A stretch of 64,000 nucleotides of DNA from Stomorhina lunata (GCA_933228675.1 OW121740.1:132912940-132976939), one strand, 5' to 3'; counted from the stretch's first letter, positions 1 to 13,174 are shown. Made by a program: numbers and translations. Notes: a model not told the origin generated them from the letters alone.

Positions 1-68
1 ATTTTTGAAATCTAAAGAGAATATATGGGAATATATAACTGTATTTTAGAAAGTTGCAAAATCGGCTT

Positions 69-819
69 ATAAGTTTGTGCTCATGTATGTAACGCATAGA
101 AATATTTGTCTTAGACCCATCTTTTAGCATACTAATAGGCTTAGAATCACTTTCTGAGTCGATTTAGCGATGTCCGTCCGTCCGTCCGTCTGGCTGGCTG
201 GACCCCCATGTAAACTTTGTAATCAAACTACAGGTCGCAATTCTAAAGATAATTTAATAAAATTTGGCACAGATAATTTTTCTGATAATAGGACCATAGC
301 TACTGAAATTCGTCAAAATTGGTCCATTATTTATGGTACCTCCCATAGATCAAACTTCCCGGAGTTTGATATATTGGCCACAAAAATCAGTATTTTTTCA
401 TGAAATTTAAAACAAATACTGTTTATGTAAAAGTAAATCACTGTACCAAATTTCGTTGAAATTGGTCCTCATTTGACCATAGCTCCACTAAATGAGTCAA
501 AATTCACTAAAACCCTCGTTAATCCGAACATAATGATAATTTTAAGTTTATTGTTTGCACACATCATTTTTGTAACAATTGTAATAAATTTGCCAAATTT
601 CGAGATAATCGATCTACATTTGACCCCATCTCTGATATAACTCCAAATGACGGAAACAGCTTAAATGTATAAGTTTTGAGAATATATTTGTATGATGGCA
701 AAATTTAGCAAATATTTGTCTTTATACCGGAAAAAGAACACCTTTGACCTTAGTGGTAAAGGGTATCGAATGATCGGGCTTGACCGACTATAGCTCTTTC
801 TTACTGGTTCGTTATATGT
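69..819 (+). mobile_element. GTCCGTCC interspersed element, copy 1
   Basis: One of at least four related copies in the window (others at 5152-5698, 35838-36628 and 40041-40901). Shared landmarks in order are a block with ATGTATGTAACGCATAGAAA, then GAGTCGATTTAGCGATGTCC, repeated GTCCGTCC, ACAGGTCGCAATTCTAAAGA, ATTTGGCACAGAT, a TTTGACC block and a closing CGGGCTTGACCGACTATAG. That closing block is the 3' half of a terminal inverted repeat seen complete in the 40-kb copy. This copy lacks the matching 5' end. No protein is encoded: the 77-codon open frame here is not conserved as an open frame between copies. The CCGTCC landmark resembles old non-autonomous repeats of Drosophila, but the class is not established. 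Confidence 0.8.
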
Positions 820-2590
820 TTGAAAACACAAACATTTTTCTTAAAAATTAAAATTTCGTTCCATGATGTATATAAAGGGAATGTTGCACTGACTTAAATT
901 TTGGTTTAAAATCATTCTAGAACCCAATTCTCTATGAAAATGTGCACTTATTTCGATCAGCGAAAAATATTTGATTTTTCAACTTTAAACGGTTCAAGAT
1001 ATTTAAAAACAGGTTTCACAGTTTTATTTCCCGAACTGTTGGCTGTATGTCAGTATTTGCTAAATTATGGGTTTAATATCGAATGCACAATGGGTCAAAA
1101 CCAAAAAAAGTTTAAGAGAAAAATGATTTTTTTTTATTTTTGAAATGAAATAACTTAAAACCCATAGTAGTAATTATAGTAAAGTAAGCATATTTTTTAT
1201 TCGTTTCTTCAAGCTCATTCAAAAACTGTAAAAATCAACCATATGGGATAATAATTGAAAGAGCTAGACGGTGCAAAATCTTTTTTACTTTTGAGATGGT
1301 CTACTTTGGCGCTCAATGACTCACCCTGTGTTAACACATGGTAACCACAAATCCAAAATTTAGAGAGCTTGGGTCCTCCTTAACAATTCTCTCATATAAA
1401 TTGATGCAATCAGACTTACAGTTTAGAAGATACAGATTTATTGCCACTTTTTTTTTTGCTTCAAACCAATGTGCGTCTGAACCTACTATAAACAAAACCA
1501 GTGACATTGTACATTAAAACGTTGTGAGTACATTTGTGCTAAGAAATGTCAAAATTGATTATGGTGTTGCCATATTTTAGCTTTTGACATTTGTGTTACC
1601 AGTTTCTGAAATATAAATAGTACTTCTCGTTATCTTTTATTATAAATTAAAAATCACTAGTTTTTTTTCTAAGACTTCGCACAGTGGGTGTTAATTCCTA
1701 AAATAACTGATTTGAACTAAAAACAACAACTAACAATTTGTTAGTGCCTTTCGAGCCTTTCGAAAATACTGAATAATTTCACGCAATTTTGGTTTATAAG
1801 CAATTATTTTTATTATATTTTTTTCATTTTCTTTTCATTATTATAGTAATAATTATATTATTAACATTTTTGTTTTAATTTTACTTTTCATATTTATTTT
1901 TCTTAAATAATTTGATAATTTAACTAATAAAAAAGTTTTCTACATTTATTTTTATTATAAACTAAATATTATTTTAATTATATACTTGTTAAAGAAATTT
2001 ACAACTTACAATTAAGGAATACGACTATTGTAAAACTAAATATTTTTATACATACGGGTTTTTATAGGTTATTTATAAAAGAGATTTAAAAGTAAATTTT
2101 TATATTTATATTTGGTTTTTAAGATAAAAATTTACAGGATTTTAATGGTGTTTTTTTTTAATAAACATTTTAAATATTGAGCAATTAGACATATACAAAA
2201 GTTACGCATTTTTCTTAGTGTATTCTATGATTTTGAAAGAAACTTTTTTGAAAATTTTACATGACCTTAAATGATTAAAATAGTTAAGAGGTTATTATTT
2301 ACAGAAATTAAATAGGAACAATTAAGATTTTATGTTTTTGTTATGATTTTTTTTCATTAATTTTTTGGGATTTTTTACAGTGTAATAATTTTATAATTTT
2401 TTCGTTTTTTGTGAAACCATTTTCATTTTTTTGTTTTAATATTTTTTTTTTGGAAAGTTTAGGGATTTTTTTTTATTTTATATTATTTTGAATTTTTCCA
2501 AAAACTTTTTAAATTAAATTTTTTTTATAATTCCTAAAATTTTTTACAGTGTATTTTTACATAACTTCTTTCTGGCCACATTTTATTATC
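820..2590. other. AT-rich 3' flank of Hmx
   Basis: No gene is visible. The stretch is AT-rich with homopolymer runs, especially 1800-2560. Minus-strand transcripts of Hmx probably end somewhere here. Many minus-strand AATAAA matches exist (for example at 2582-2587 and 1809-1814), so a polyadenylation site cannot be chosen from sequence. Short open frames in this region have no recognisable protein content. Confidence 0.5.
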
Positions 2591-3313
2591 TCAATAAATT
2601 TTATGATTTTTTATTTGTTCTGCCATATTGTTATGATTTAAATTGCCATTTAGTTTTTCTTCTCCTCCACCTCCTCCAGTTCCCGCTCCTAAACCTGCCC
2701 CTATTTGTTTATGCAAACCATTGATTTGTTGCCTTTCCAAAGCCATTTGATGCTGAGTTTTGGGTATCATCAACTCGGAGGCTTGTGTATTTGTCTGGGC
2801 TATTGTGGAGTTGGCATTGGTGGTGGTCGTGGAAGCTGTAGAGTGACCATTTGTTTGAGAAAACTTTCCCGTCATCATTTCCTCTATATTGTTAACATTT
2901 TGCTGTTGTTGAGCATGAGAACTTTGTTGTTGTTGCTGCTGCTCCTCATCCTCATTTTCCACATCTATAGCCGTATCCTCAGCCTCAGACTCTTCGTGAG
3001 AATGCTGAGAGAGTGGTGTTAAAGCTGCGGCCAAAGTGGCATGATGATGATGGGCATGATGGAAGGGTGAATGCGAGGAGTTACGCATTAGGTGCTGCAA
3101 GTGATGATGATGATGGGCAGCATGATGAGCATGATGATGGGCAGCAGCATGATGTAGTAAATGATGATGCTGCTGATGAGGTGAAAGCGGTGTTGAGGGT
3201 CTGCCATAAGCATTAGTGGAGGCTGACGTTGTGGTAGACGATGATGACGTTGTTGTCGAGGAAGCACCAGCTGCTGCAGCTGCTACAGCGGCCGCAGTTA
3301 GACACCCCACCCC
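2591..3313 (-). CDS. Hmx: In-frame 240-codon extension after the Hmx stop (readthrough candidate)
   Basis: Directly after the TAG at 3316-3314 the same frame continues for 240 sense codons to a TGA at 2593-2591. No initiator is needed: the frame simply goes on through GGG GTG GGG. The encoded stretch has an Ala tract (about 7-15), a Ser/Thr block (18-33), a His-rich region (about 47-91), an acidic segment (107-124, containing EESEAEDTAIDVENEDEE), a run of six Gln (125-130) and a Gly-rich tail. These low-complexity tracts, with mixed synonymous codons, are typical of fly transcription factors and unlike the surrounding AT-rich noncoding DNA. Stop-codon readthrough is known to be common in Drosophila. 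Alternatives are a splice that bypasses the stop, an assembly error or allele at the TAG, or a recently lost C-terminus. That it is coding sequence looks likely; how it is translated is inference. Confidence 0.65.
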   Translation of the reverse strand, partial: GVGCLTAAAVAAAAAGASSTTTSSSSTTTSASTNAYGRPSTPLSPHQQHHHLLHHAAAHHHAHHAAHHHHHLQHLMRNSSHSPFHHAHHHHATLAAALTPLSQHSHEESEAEDTAIDVENEDEEQQQQQQSSHAQQQQNVNNIEEMMTGKFSQTNGHSTASTTTTNANSTIAQTNTQASELMIPKTQHQMALERQQINGLHKQIGAGLGAGTGGGGGEEKLNGNLNHNNMAEQIKNHKIY

Positions 3314-4168
<855 letters not shown>

Positions 4169-5151
4169 CTAAATTTCTGTATTTCTCTTGATTCGCTCTT
4201 CTCTGGCGCAGGCTTAGTATCTCTTATTCTCTCAAGAAGAGCTATAATATTTTTGAGATTTTTAGAGAGAGAGCAGAGTTTTCATATACTAATTTCTGGT
4301 GGTAGTTTTTTTATACTTTTTTTATTTAAAATCCTGTAAAGTAGGTGGTTTTTCCTTTGGTTTTCCTCTGTTTGGTGTTTTTGTCTTCCTTTTGCCAACA
4401 TATGTTTCACACAAAAGTTATCTGCAATAATTGCTTTCTTTTTTGTTGTTGCTGTTTTTTTTTATATTTAAAAATGGCGTTTAAGTTAAATCTTTTGTTT
4501 TCTCACAAACAAACGTCATAAATGTCAGCAATTCACAGAAATTATAAGAAAAATTTAACAGGCACTTGACTTTCTTTCTTTTTGAGATAAATAGTACACA
4601 TACATATACAAAAAAACAAACACCAAAGATATAATAACTTTGCAAAAATTTGCAAATATGTTGAAACAACAAAAACAGGGAAAGGTTTAAGATTTAAAGC
4701 TTTTTAAAGAAATTTATTTTTAAATTAATATAAACTGTGAAGCCTAGAAGTATGCCATATTAATTTCAATCAATTAGATTGCTATATATATATATATATT
4801 TCTTAACAAATGTCCTCCTAAATGTTTATAATCGTTTTTTGCCCTAACAATGCTATATATCTTTGCAGAAAATATTTTAAAAAATGTTAATATTAATTTT
4901 TGAGCCTGAAAGTATGCAAAATAAATTTTTTAGTTAGGAAAACATGCCTAGTCATATGAATTATATATTTTTTTTAAACATGTTTATTTCAAAGAGCTTA
5001 TTCTAGTTTTTTAAGCCTAGCAATTTACTATAGATCTTCAATGAAATCATTCTAAAATATTGCAAAGCCCGAATGTAGGCTACATTGATTTTTAAAATCA
5101 TCATATATGCTTAATATCGTATTTCTAAGCCTAACAACATACTTTAGATTT

Positions 5152-5698
5152 GCATAGAAAGTGTTTTATGCTTTAGTTGTAATAAAATTACTAAATTTCG
5201 AGGCAATCGGTCCACATTTGACCCAAACTCATATAAGATCTTATTATAAAAATAGCTTAAACATGTATATAATATATATAATTCCCCGACAACGTTCCAA
5301 TTGGAACAAGAGGTGCTTCCCTCAGACAATGAGCTGCAACCGTTTCTTGTTTTAGACTCATTGAAAGGCACTCACATTTTAACTCCGGCTCCGAACGGCA
5401 AATTCATTAGTTAGAGAAGTTTTACATAGCGCAATACACAATAACCAGTGGCTAGCTGAGTTAATGAGGTGAACCGCCGGTTTTTTTTTTTAAATTTATT
5501 TTTTCAAGTGGGTTTGGCCGGGGATTGAACTTGGGACCTTCAGTATGTTAGGCGGATGACTGACCTGCTATACCACGGCGATTCACATGTCTATAATATG
5601 TATATAAGCCTTAAGAAAATGTAAAAAGAAAATACATTTGACCTCAGTGATATTACATGATCGGGTTTGACCGACTATAGTACTTCCTTACTTGTTTT
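5152..5698 (+). mobile_element. GTCCGTCC element, copy 2 (5'-truncated, interrupted by a SINE)
   Basis: Only the distal half of the family is present: the TTTCGAGGCAATCGGTCCAC and TTTGACC blocks, then after the SINE the block ending GGGTTTGACCGACTATAG and CTTACTTGTTTT at 5698. The SINE at 5276-5584 splits it, so this element is older than the SINE. Confidence 0.8.
5276..5584 (-). mobile_element. tRNA-derived SINE with target-site duplications
   Basis: On the minus strand the 5' end is tRNA-like, with an RNA polymerase III A box (TGGTATAGCAGG) and B box (GTTCAATCC), both matching the consensus patterns. A short A-rich linker follows, then a body containing GCCGTTCGGAGCCGG, and the element ends in an AT-dinucleotide tail next to 5276. 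It is flanked by a 15-bp direct repeat, 5261-5275 and 5585-5599, with one mismatch, as expected for target-primed insertion. The 5' end lies immediately inside the repeat at 5585. The tRNA-like part still carries a CCA-proximal arm pattern but is not a functional tRNA gene, because it is fused to the SINE body. The body resembles SINE-like repeats I know from other flies, but the family name is not assigned. Confidence 0.85.
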
Positions 5699-6054
5699 AG
5701 ATTTTTTTTAAGCCTAGTTCTATGCTATAAATTTCTTAAAAGTTAAGCAAATTTGATCTTAAAAATAGATTTCACAAAAAACATTCATCTTAACGAAATT
5801 CAAAGTAAATATTGCTACCATCTCTTTAGAATTTATCCAGTCAAAGGATCCCAAAAATATATCTAGACTTATATCTCAAGATTTTCCTCTTTATAAACAA
5901 ACTCGGTCGTTACTCTTTTTTTTCTGAAATACCTATAACTTTACCTAACATAGTTCTTGCTCCGAGCTTTGCGGACGCTACTACTATCTCATTATTTCGA
6001 AAATTTTTCTATGACAAAAATGTTAGTCAAAAAGAAAAATTATTCCCACTTGAT

Positions 6055-6290
6055 CTCAGTCTATTGCAGTCTATTAATGTAAAAGACAAAAAAATGTTGT
6101 GGAAACAACCAATTCCAATTCGATGCGTTTCGACGGTTGGTTAGGCCATCATCTTCAGGGTAAGTATCCCCAGTTTTAGACAGATCAAAAACTTCGCATT
6201 ATTACCTTTTTTACAAACAAAATTATTACGAATTATGTTTGCAAATCAAAGTTAAAAACGCAGATTATCGAGTTTGATTTCATTCAAAAT
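6055..6290. mobile_element. Fragment related to the 53-kb hairpin MITE
   Basis: Blocks ACAACCAATTCC, TCGCATTATTACC and ACGAATTATGTTTG appear in the same order as in the 283-bp hairpin element at 53067-53349. The outer inverted arms are degraded here, and the CGACGGTTGGTTAGGCCATC part is specific to this copy and to a weak relative near 17850. Confidence 0.5.
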
Positions 6291-8569
6291 TTAAAAAAAA
6301 CTGTTGCTGGCGGACGTTGAATTTGCTTTGCGGACGCTGAATTTTCCCCACTACAAAATAATAGAACAATTTAAATTATTGTAATATGATAATTTTTTAA
6401 GGCTGCTGAAATAGTAAAGATAGAAGTGTCTTTTTCTTCGATAATTCAAATCAAAGTTGAAAACTCAGATTATCGAGTTTCATTTCAAAAAATTTTGTAT
6501 TCAAAATTTTTGATACAAAAAATTTTTTGAAGACAACATTTATTATAGAAATAATTGATGTGTGAAAAATTTTTATTGTATTCGAGCATTTCTGTTTGGC
6601 CTATAAACGATGCCTTAGTATATGAAACATTTATTATCTTTTAAAAAAGCCTAGTAATATTTTATATATTTTTTAATTTTATTTTTTGTATCACAATGAA
6701 AAAAATTATTTTTCTAATTTTTCTTTGCAAAAATGAAATTTCAAAAATTTTCTTAAAAAAAAATTGAAAAAATTACTATTTAAAAATTTTGATTAAAAAA
6801 AATTTTTTGAAGGCAAAGTTGCCATCATTGAAGTACATTTCATGTGAAAATGTTTGTATTCCAGCATTTTTATTTGGCTCATAAATATATATAAATAAAT
6901 ATGTTATATTTTTTTAATATTATAATTTCCATTAAAAGCTCTATTTGGTACAATTCTCGAAAAGAAAACATCTATCGATTTTTCAAATCAATTCTAAATT
7001 TTCGCTTAAGCCTTTTATATACCAAAAAGAAAAAAATAATTTAATTAAATTCCTCTATTAATCTAAAAAAATATTTATTTCTTTGTTCTTGATCAACACT
7101 TTTGAGCTCTCTAAATAAATTGCATAAGAAATAATAAGCCCTGGAATTCATTTAATTCATTTAATCACTTTAATTCATTTGGTATTGCCTTTTTTTAGTT
7201 TCAACAATTAATTACAATTTAAAATTTCTTTTCGAAATTCTCAACGTTATTAAGGTTTCGCTTTAGCTAAAAGTGTTAAGAAAAAGAATGTTGTCGTACA
7301 AAGTTTCTTAAGTAAATTCTTGGATTTTTTTCTCAGAAAATATTTGAAACACTCTAGTTAACAAGTTAATCTAAAAGGAAAACACCTTAAAGAAACAAAA
7401 CTCTAATAAAAATTTCTTAGGTGGCTTTACATATATTTGCACGCTTGATTCAAGCCGCACAGCAGAATTTTCAATTAAATGGCCAAAACAATTTGTACAA
7501 ATAGTTTCATTAAAGGTATTACATTTCAAAACGGTTTAACGGTTGCAATCACACATTCACATACATATATACATATATGTATATGGTTACACAAAAAGCA
7601 AAATGTCCTTAAGGGAAAGAAATATTTAAATTTTTTATTGATTAAATTGAACATCAAGCAACAACATATAAACTATTATGTTTTTCATTTCAAATAGGAC
7701 CTTTAACATTTCAATAGACCCTATGTAACATTCCATTACAATGGAATGCTTGGTTTTTTATATAAATATTAGTACCCACACATACTTACTTCTATATGGA
7801 TACCGTTTAACTAACGGAAGTCATATAAGATTGTATTTATTCTTGTATATATGAGTTTTGCTCAGGTATTTGTATATAAGTGTCTTGCATTTTATCTGTC
7901 TGTATGTGTGTGAGTAGGTGTTCTCATGTGTGTGACTGTTTGCGTGTCTGTATTTATAGTTGAGTAGCATTTAGTTTTGAATTGGTATTTTAGTTGTGGG
8001 CTTAAGCCTATTTAATTGGCCTCTTGCATTAAGACCCTACTAAATGCAATTGAATTTGATCATGTAAATTGGCCTTAAGTAACAAGTAAAATTGTTTTCT
8101 CCAACGCTACTTTCTTCCATTTGTAGCATTAACACCGAACAGTTAATTCTTTTAGGAATGTGCTGTTTCAAGGGATTTAACAAATATGTTGTTAAGGTAT
8201 TTAACAGAAGGTATTTAATGGAAAAACTAAAAAGTATTTAAGTATTAAATAATTTACTATTAAATAGTTTAGTGAAATAATTTAATAACATAAAAACTAA
8301 TATGACAAAAATTAACTTATTTTAACGTCCGCAAAGCATTTCAAATACGAATAATTTTGAAAGTTTTTAAAGTAAAATGCATTTTTTTATGACAAGATAT
8401 AATTCTCATAACTTTAAAAAATTTACTGAAAAGTAAAGCGAATGTTAATCATTTCCAGTTTATCAACGTCCGCAGGCGAATATTCAGCACAAAATTTTCT
8501 GATGTTTATATATAAAAAAAAATTAAAATTTTTCGCTATAAGATTTTTCTTTAGAAATTTTTTTTATAA

Positions 8570-10165
8570 AAAATTTTTCGGTATAAAAATTTTCTATAGA
8601 AAATTTTTCGGTATACAAATTTTTTATAGAAAATTTGTCGGTATAAAAATTTTTTATAGAAAATTTGTCGGTATAAAAATTTTCTACAGAAAATTTTTCG
8701 GTATAAAAAATTTTCTATAGAAAATTTTTTGGTATAAAAAATTTTCTAACGAAAATTTTTCGGTATAAAAAATTTTCTATAGAAAATTTTTCGGTATAAA
8801 AAATTTTCTATAGAAAATTTTTCGGTATAAAAAATTTTCTATAGAAAATTTTTCGGTATAAAAAATTTTCTATAGAAAATTTTTCGGTATAAAAATTTTT
8901 CTATAGAAAATTGTTCGTTATAAAAAATTTTCTATAGAAAATTGTTCGTTATAAAAAATTTTCTATAGAAAATTTTTCGTTATAAAAAAATTTTCTATAG
9001 AAAATTTTTCGTTATAAAAAATTTTCTATAGAAAATTTTTCGTTATAAAAAATTTTCTATAGAAAATTTTTCGTTATAAAAAATTTTCTATAGAAAATTT
9101 TTCGTTATAAAAAATTTTCTATAGAAAATTTTTCGTTATAAAAAATTTTCTATAGAAAATTTTTCGTTATAAAAAATTTTCTCTAGAAAATTTTTCGTTA
9201 TAAAAAATTTTCTATAGAAAATTTTTCGTTATAAAAAATTTTCTATAGAAAATTTTTCGTTATAAAAAATTTTCTATAGAAAATTTTTCGTTATAAAAAA
9301 TTTTCTATAGAAAATTTTTCGTTATAAAAAATTTTCTATAGAAAATTTTTCGTTATAAAAAATTTTCTATAGAAAATTGTTCGTTATAAAAAATTTTCTA
9401 TAGAAAATTTTTCGTTATAAAAAATTTTCTATAGAAAATTTTTCGTTATAAAAAAATTTTCTATAGAAAATTTTTCGTTATAAAAAAATTTTCTATAGAA
9501 AATTTTTCGTTATAAAAAATTTTCTATAGAAAATTTTTCGTTATAAAAAATTTTAAAAAAATTTTCTATAAAAAATATTGAGTTATAAAAATTTTTCTAT
9601 TGAAAACTTTCGTTATAAAAACTTTTCTATAGAATATTTTTCGTTATAAAAATTTTTCAATAGAAAATTGTTCGTTATAAAAATTTTTCTGTGAAATTTC
9701 TATAGAAAATTTTTTGATAAAATTTCTATAGAAAATTTTTCGGTGAAATTTCTATAGAAAATTTTTCGGTAAATTTTCTATAGAAAATTTTTCGTTATAA
9801 AAATTTTTCTATAGAAAATTTTCGTTAAAAAAATGTTTCTATTGAAAACTTTCGTTATAGAAACTTTTCTATAGAATATTTTTCGTATAAAAGTTTACAA
9901 TAAAAAAATTTTCGTTATAAAAATTTTTCTATAAAAACATTTTTCGTTATAAAAATTTTTGATATAAAATTTTTTCATAGAAAATTTTTTCATAGAAAAT
10001 TTTTTTCTATAAAAATAAAATTCTGCTATAAAAAATTGTTATTTAAAAAAAATTTATGTAGACAATTTTTCGTAACAAATTTTTTTTCATTACAAAAATT
10101 TTTCTTTAGAAAGTTTTTCGTTTTAAACTGTTTTTTATAGAAAATTCTATGGAAAACTTTTTGTT
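8570..10165. repeat. 31-bp minisatellite with TTTTCTATAGAAAA core (intron 2)
   Basis: A tandem array with a 31-bp period. Each unit has the perfect palindrome TTTTCTATAGAAAA and a spacer that reads TTTCGGTATAAAAA in the first units (to about 8890) and TTTCGTTATAAAAA after that. Units are nearly identical from about 8930 to 9550, then decay to about 10165. Roughly 30 well-preserved copies fit in the clean part. Open frames across it are by-products of the period. It lies inside an Hmx intron, so it is transcribed if Hmx is. Confidence 0.95.
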
Positions 10166-10764
10166 ATAAAATTTTTTAGATAGAAGAAACTTTAAAATTT
10201 TTAAAAGTTTATGCTTGGTATATTATTAAGAATATTAACGAGATTCATAAAAGTACAAGAAATAATTTTGACACGGGATTAGTAAAAGTAAAAAAAAATT
10301 TCTCTCAACTTGATTCTTAAAACCAAAAACTTTTCCTATATAAGTAGCGTCCGCAATTTAAGAATTACCTAAATTTGCAACTGGAAACTTTAAAGTCAAT
10401 GCAAATACTACTTTTTAATGCCCAGACCGATTTTTTCTATTAAAAAAAAATAAAATTTGTTGATAACTTTAAAAAATTGGATAAAAATATATGTTGCAGT
10501 TTTTAAACGTCCGCAGCTTAAAAACTAATTTGCAAAAACTAAAGGCTATTTAAAAATACATTCAAAGAACTGCATTTAGTTTAGTTTATACAAAGATATT
10601 CAGTTTGGAAAGACAAAGGTATTAATGTAAATCAAAACACATCTCTTTTAATATAACGTCCGCAACGAAATATTTGCCTATAAGCACTAATACAAATTTA
10701 ACCATATGTTTTTTTCTCATTTAATAACTTTATATCCCAATTAATTTATTCTTCAACAACTTAC

Positions 10765-10874
10765 CATGAGTAGGACTATGAAAAGGCATACGTTGTGGTG
10801 CCCAGGGCCAGCCGGGAGGACATAAAGCAGCATAGCGACCAGCCAAAGCACCCCATTGAGAAATGAAACCCAAT
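10765..10874 (-). CDS. Hmx: Hmx coding exon 2 (110 bases)
   Basis: Too short for a simple ORF scan but clear from splicing. The minus strand reads TTCTTGCAG (acceptor, AG at 10876-10875), then coding sequence, then GTAAGT (donor from 10764). The exon completes Arg265, encodes residues 266-301, and leaves one G that joins AC of exon 3 to make Asp302. The peptide contains LGFISQWGALAGRY and PPGWPWAPQRMPF, the conserved Trp/Pro-rich segment upstream of the homeodomain in fly Hmx-type proteins. Exon lengths 794 + 110 + 749 sum to a multiple of three, which supports this model. Confidence 0.93.
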
Positions 10875-12036
10875 CTGCAAGAATAAAAGAAAACAAAACA
10901 GACAAATTAACAATAAATCAATAAAATTAAAGCTTCATTCAAGAAAAAACACTTAATAAAACTTCTGAAACCCTTTTTCACTTAAAATCTAAAAGAACTA
11001 AAATTGTCTTAAAAGTTTGCCTTAAACTTTCCAAAACACTTTTAAAACAAATGTTAAATATTTATAAGATTTATATTATAAAAAAAATCCTTTGTTCAAA
11101 AAAAAAAAAAACAAAGAAAATTTTACCCAAAAAATACTTCAAACATTAGTCTTTAATAACAATTTATCTTAACAAAATAAATCAACACATTTTCAAGCTT
11201 CATCATCATCATCACCATTTTCCTAAATCTTTGAAGAGTTGAGACAAAAAAGAAGAAAATGAGATTTTTTATTAAACTTCCAACAGGTTTTACCCACTGG
11301 ATTTTCGGGGGTTGATATACTTTTCTAAATGTTCTTGTTACAATCTAAGAAAAGATTCCCTGTTTTTGTTAACTTGACTTAATAAAGCACTTAAGTGATT
11401 TGTTTCTTTCCTCAAAACCCCCTCCAACCACCCCCTTTTTATCAAGCACATACAAAAAAAGATGTTAAATATTAAGATGTTTAATGGATGATTAAGAAGA
11501 GTAAACGATAATGGAGGTAATATAAACCATAATGGGGGGAAGGGCAGCAGGAAGAAGTGGAAGGGGAGGTTAGTTATAAAGGTAATACATACATATCGAT
11601 AGAAAATCTTGTATATCTGTAACTATGTAGATTCTACATACAAATAGGTAATCATTAGAGGTCAAAGCTTTTTAGTTATATATAAGTGGTATTTATAACT
11701 TTAGGGGTAGAGAAGAAAAAGGCTCGTTTTGATTTTTATATATGTATGTTTTTCCAGACAAAATGTCTGTATACTTAAAAGAAAATATTTTATTTTCTGT
11801 TTTTAGGCAAAATTGTTATTTAAGTTGTTATAATTTAGATTTACAAAATAAAAGCAATTTTTCCTTTCCTTTATTTTCCATTTTCTTTAGAAAAAATTTA
11901 TTGATTTTTCTTGAGATATTTTTTAATAAGATTTAAACAAGATTAACTATAAACTTTGTCAAAAGAAAAATATTAAGTCAATTTAAATTTTAAAGTGATG
12001 TTTAAAGCTATTTATTTTAACCCTCTCATGACCACT

Positions 12037-12052
12037 GTTGCCTATAGGCAAC
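12037..12052. other. 16-bp perfect palindrome GTTGCCTATAGGCAAC
   Basis: A perfect inverted repeat, unusually GC-rich for the area, placed about 40 bases before the 31-bp array that starts near 12085. Its centre CCTATAGG overlaps in form with the CTATAG centre of the array palindrome, so it may be a relic unit or an end of the element that carries the array. Confidence 0.6.
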
Positions 12053-12079
12053 ATGACATAAATTCTGGTATAATTTATT

Positions 12080-13170
12080 TTACTCACATTTCTTCAATAG
12101 AAAACTTATCTCACTAATGACTTTTCTATAGAAAACTCATCTCACTGATGACTTTTCTATAGAAAACTCATCTCACTGATGACTTTTCTATAGGAAACTC
12201 ATCTCACTGATGACTTTTCTATAGAAAACTCATCTCACTGATGACTTTTCTATAGAAAACTCATCTCACTGATGACTCATCTCACTGATGACTTTTCTAT
12301 AGAAAACTCATCTCACTGATGACTTTTCTATAGAAAACTCATCTCACTGATGACTTTTCTATAGAAAACTCATCTCACTGATGACTTTTCTATAGAAAAC
12401 TCATCTCACTGATGACTTTTCTATAGAAAAACTCATCTCACTGATGACTTTTCTATAGAAAACTCATCTCACTGATGACTTTTCTATAGAAAACTCATCT
12501 CACTGATGACTTTTCTATAGAAAACTCTTCCCACCGACAACTTTCCTATAGAAAAGTTGACCGTAGGAAGAGTTTTCAATAGAAAAGTTGTCGGTGGGAA
12601 TAGTTTTCTATAAAAAGTTGTCGGTGAGAAGAGAAAACTCTTCCTACGGTCAACTTTTCTATAGAAAACTCTTCCTAGGGTCAACTTTTCTATAGAAAAC
12701 TCTTCCTAGGGTCAACTTTTCTATAGAAAAATCTTCCTACGGTCAACTTTTCTATAGAAAACTCTTCCTACGGTCAACTTTTCTATAGAAAACACTTCCT
12801 ACGGTCAACTTTTCTATAGAAAACTCTTCCTACGGTCAACTTTTCTATAGAAAACTCTTCCTACGGTCTACTTTTCAATAGAAAACTCTTCCTACAGTCA
12901 ACTTATCTATAGAAAACTCTTCCTACGGTCAAATTTTCTATAGAAAACTCTTCCTACGGTCAACTTATCTATAGAAAACTCTTCCTACGGTCAACTTTTC
13001 TATAGAAAACTCTTCCTACGGTCAACTTTTCTATAGAAAACTTATCCCACTCACAACTTTTCTATAGAAAACTTATCCCACTCACAACTTTTTTATAGAA
13101 AACTTATCCTACCTACAACTTTTCTATACAAAACTCTTCCCACCGACAACTTTTCTATAGAAAAATCATC
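12080..13170. repeat. 31-bp minisatellite with three spacer variants (intron 1)
   Basis: Period 31 bp with the palindrome TTTTCTATAGAAAA in every unit. The spacer between palindromes changes in blocks: CTCATCTCACTGATGAC (about 12100-12515), CTCTTCCTACGGTCAAC (about 12640-13035) and CTTATCCCACTCACAAC (about 13035-13130). Between them, around 12540-12632, a patch lies in the opposite orientation (AAAGTTGACCGTAGGAAGAG). The 66-codon open frame on the minus strand follows from the period and is not a gene. Confidence 0.95.
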
Positions 13171-13174
13171 TTCG

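Noticed and set aside
5500..5590. Functional tRNA gene on the minus strand
   Set aside because: The A and B boxes are good but the sequence runs into a SINE body with AT tail and target duplications.
12484..12684. Minus-strand 66-codon open frame
   Set aside because: Entirely inside the 31-bp array; length results from the repeat.
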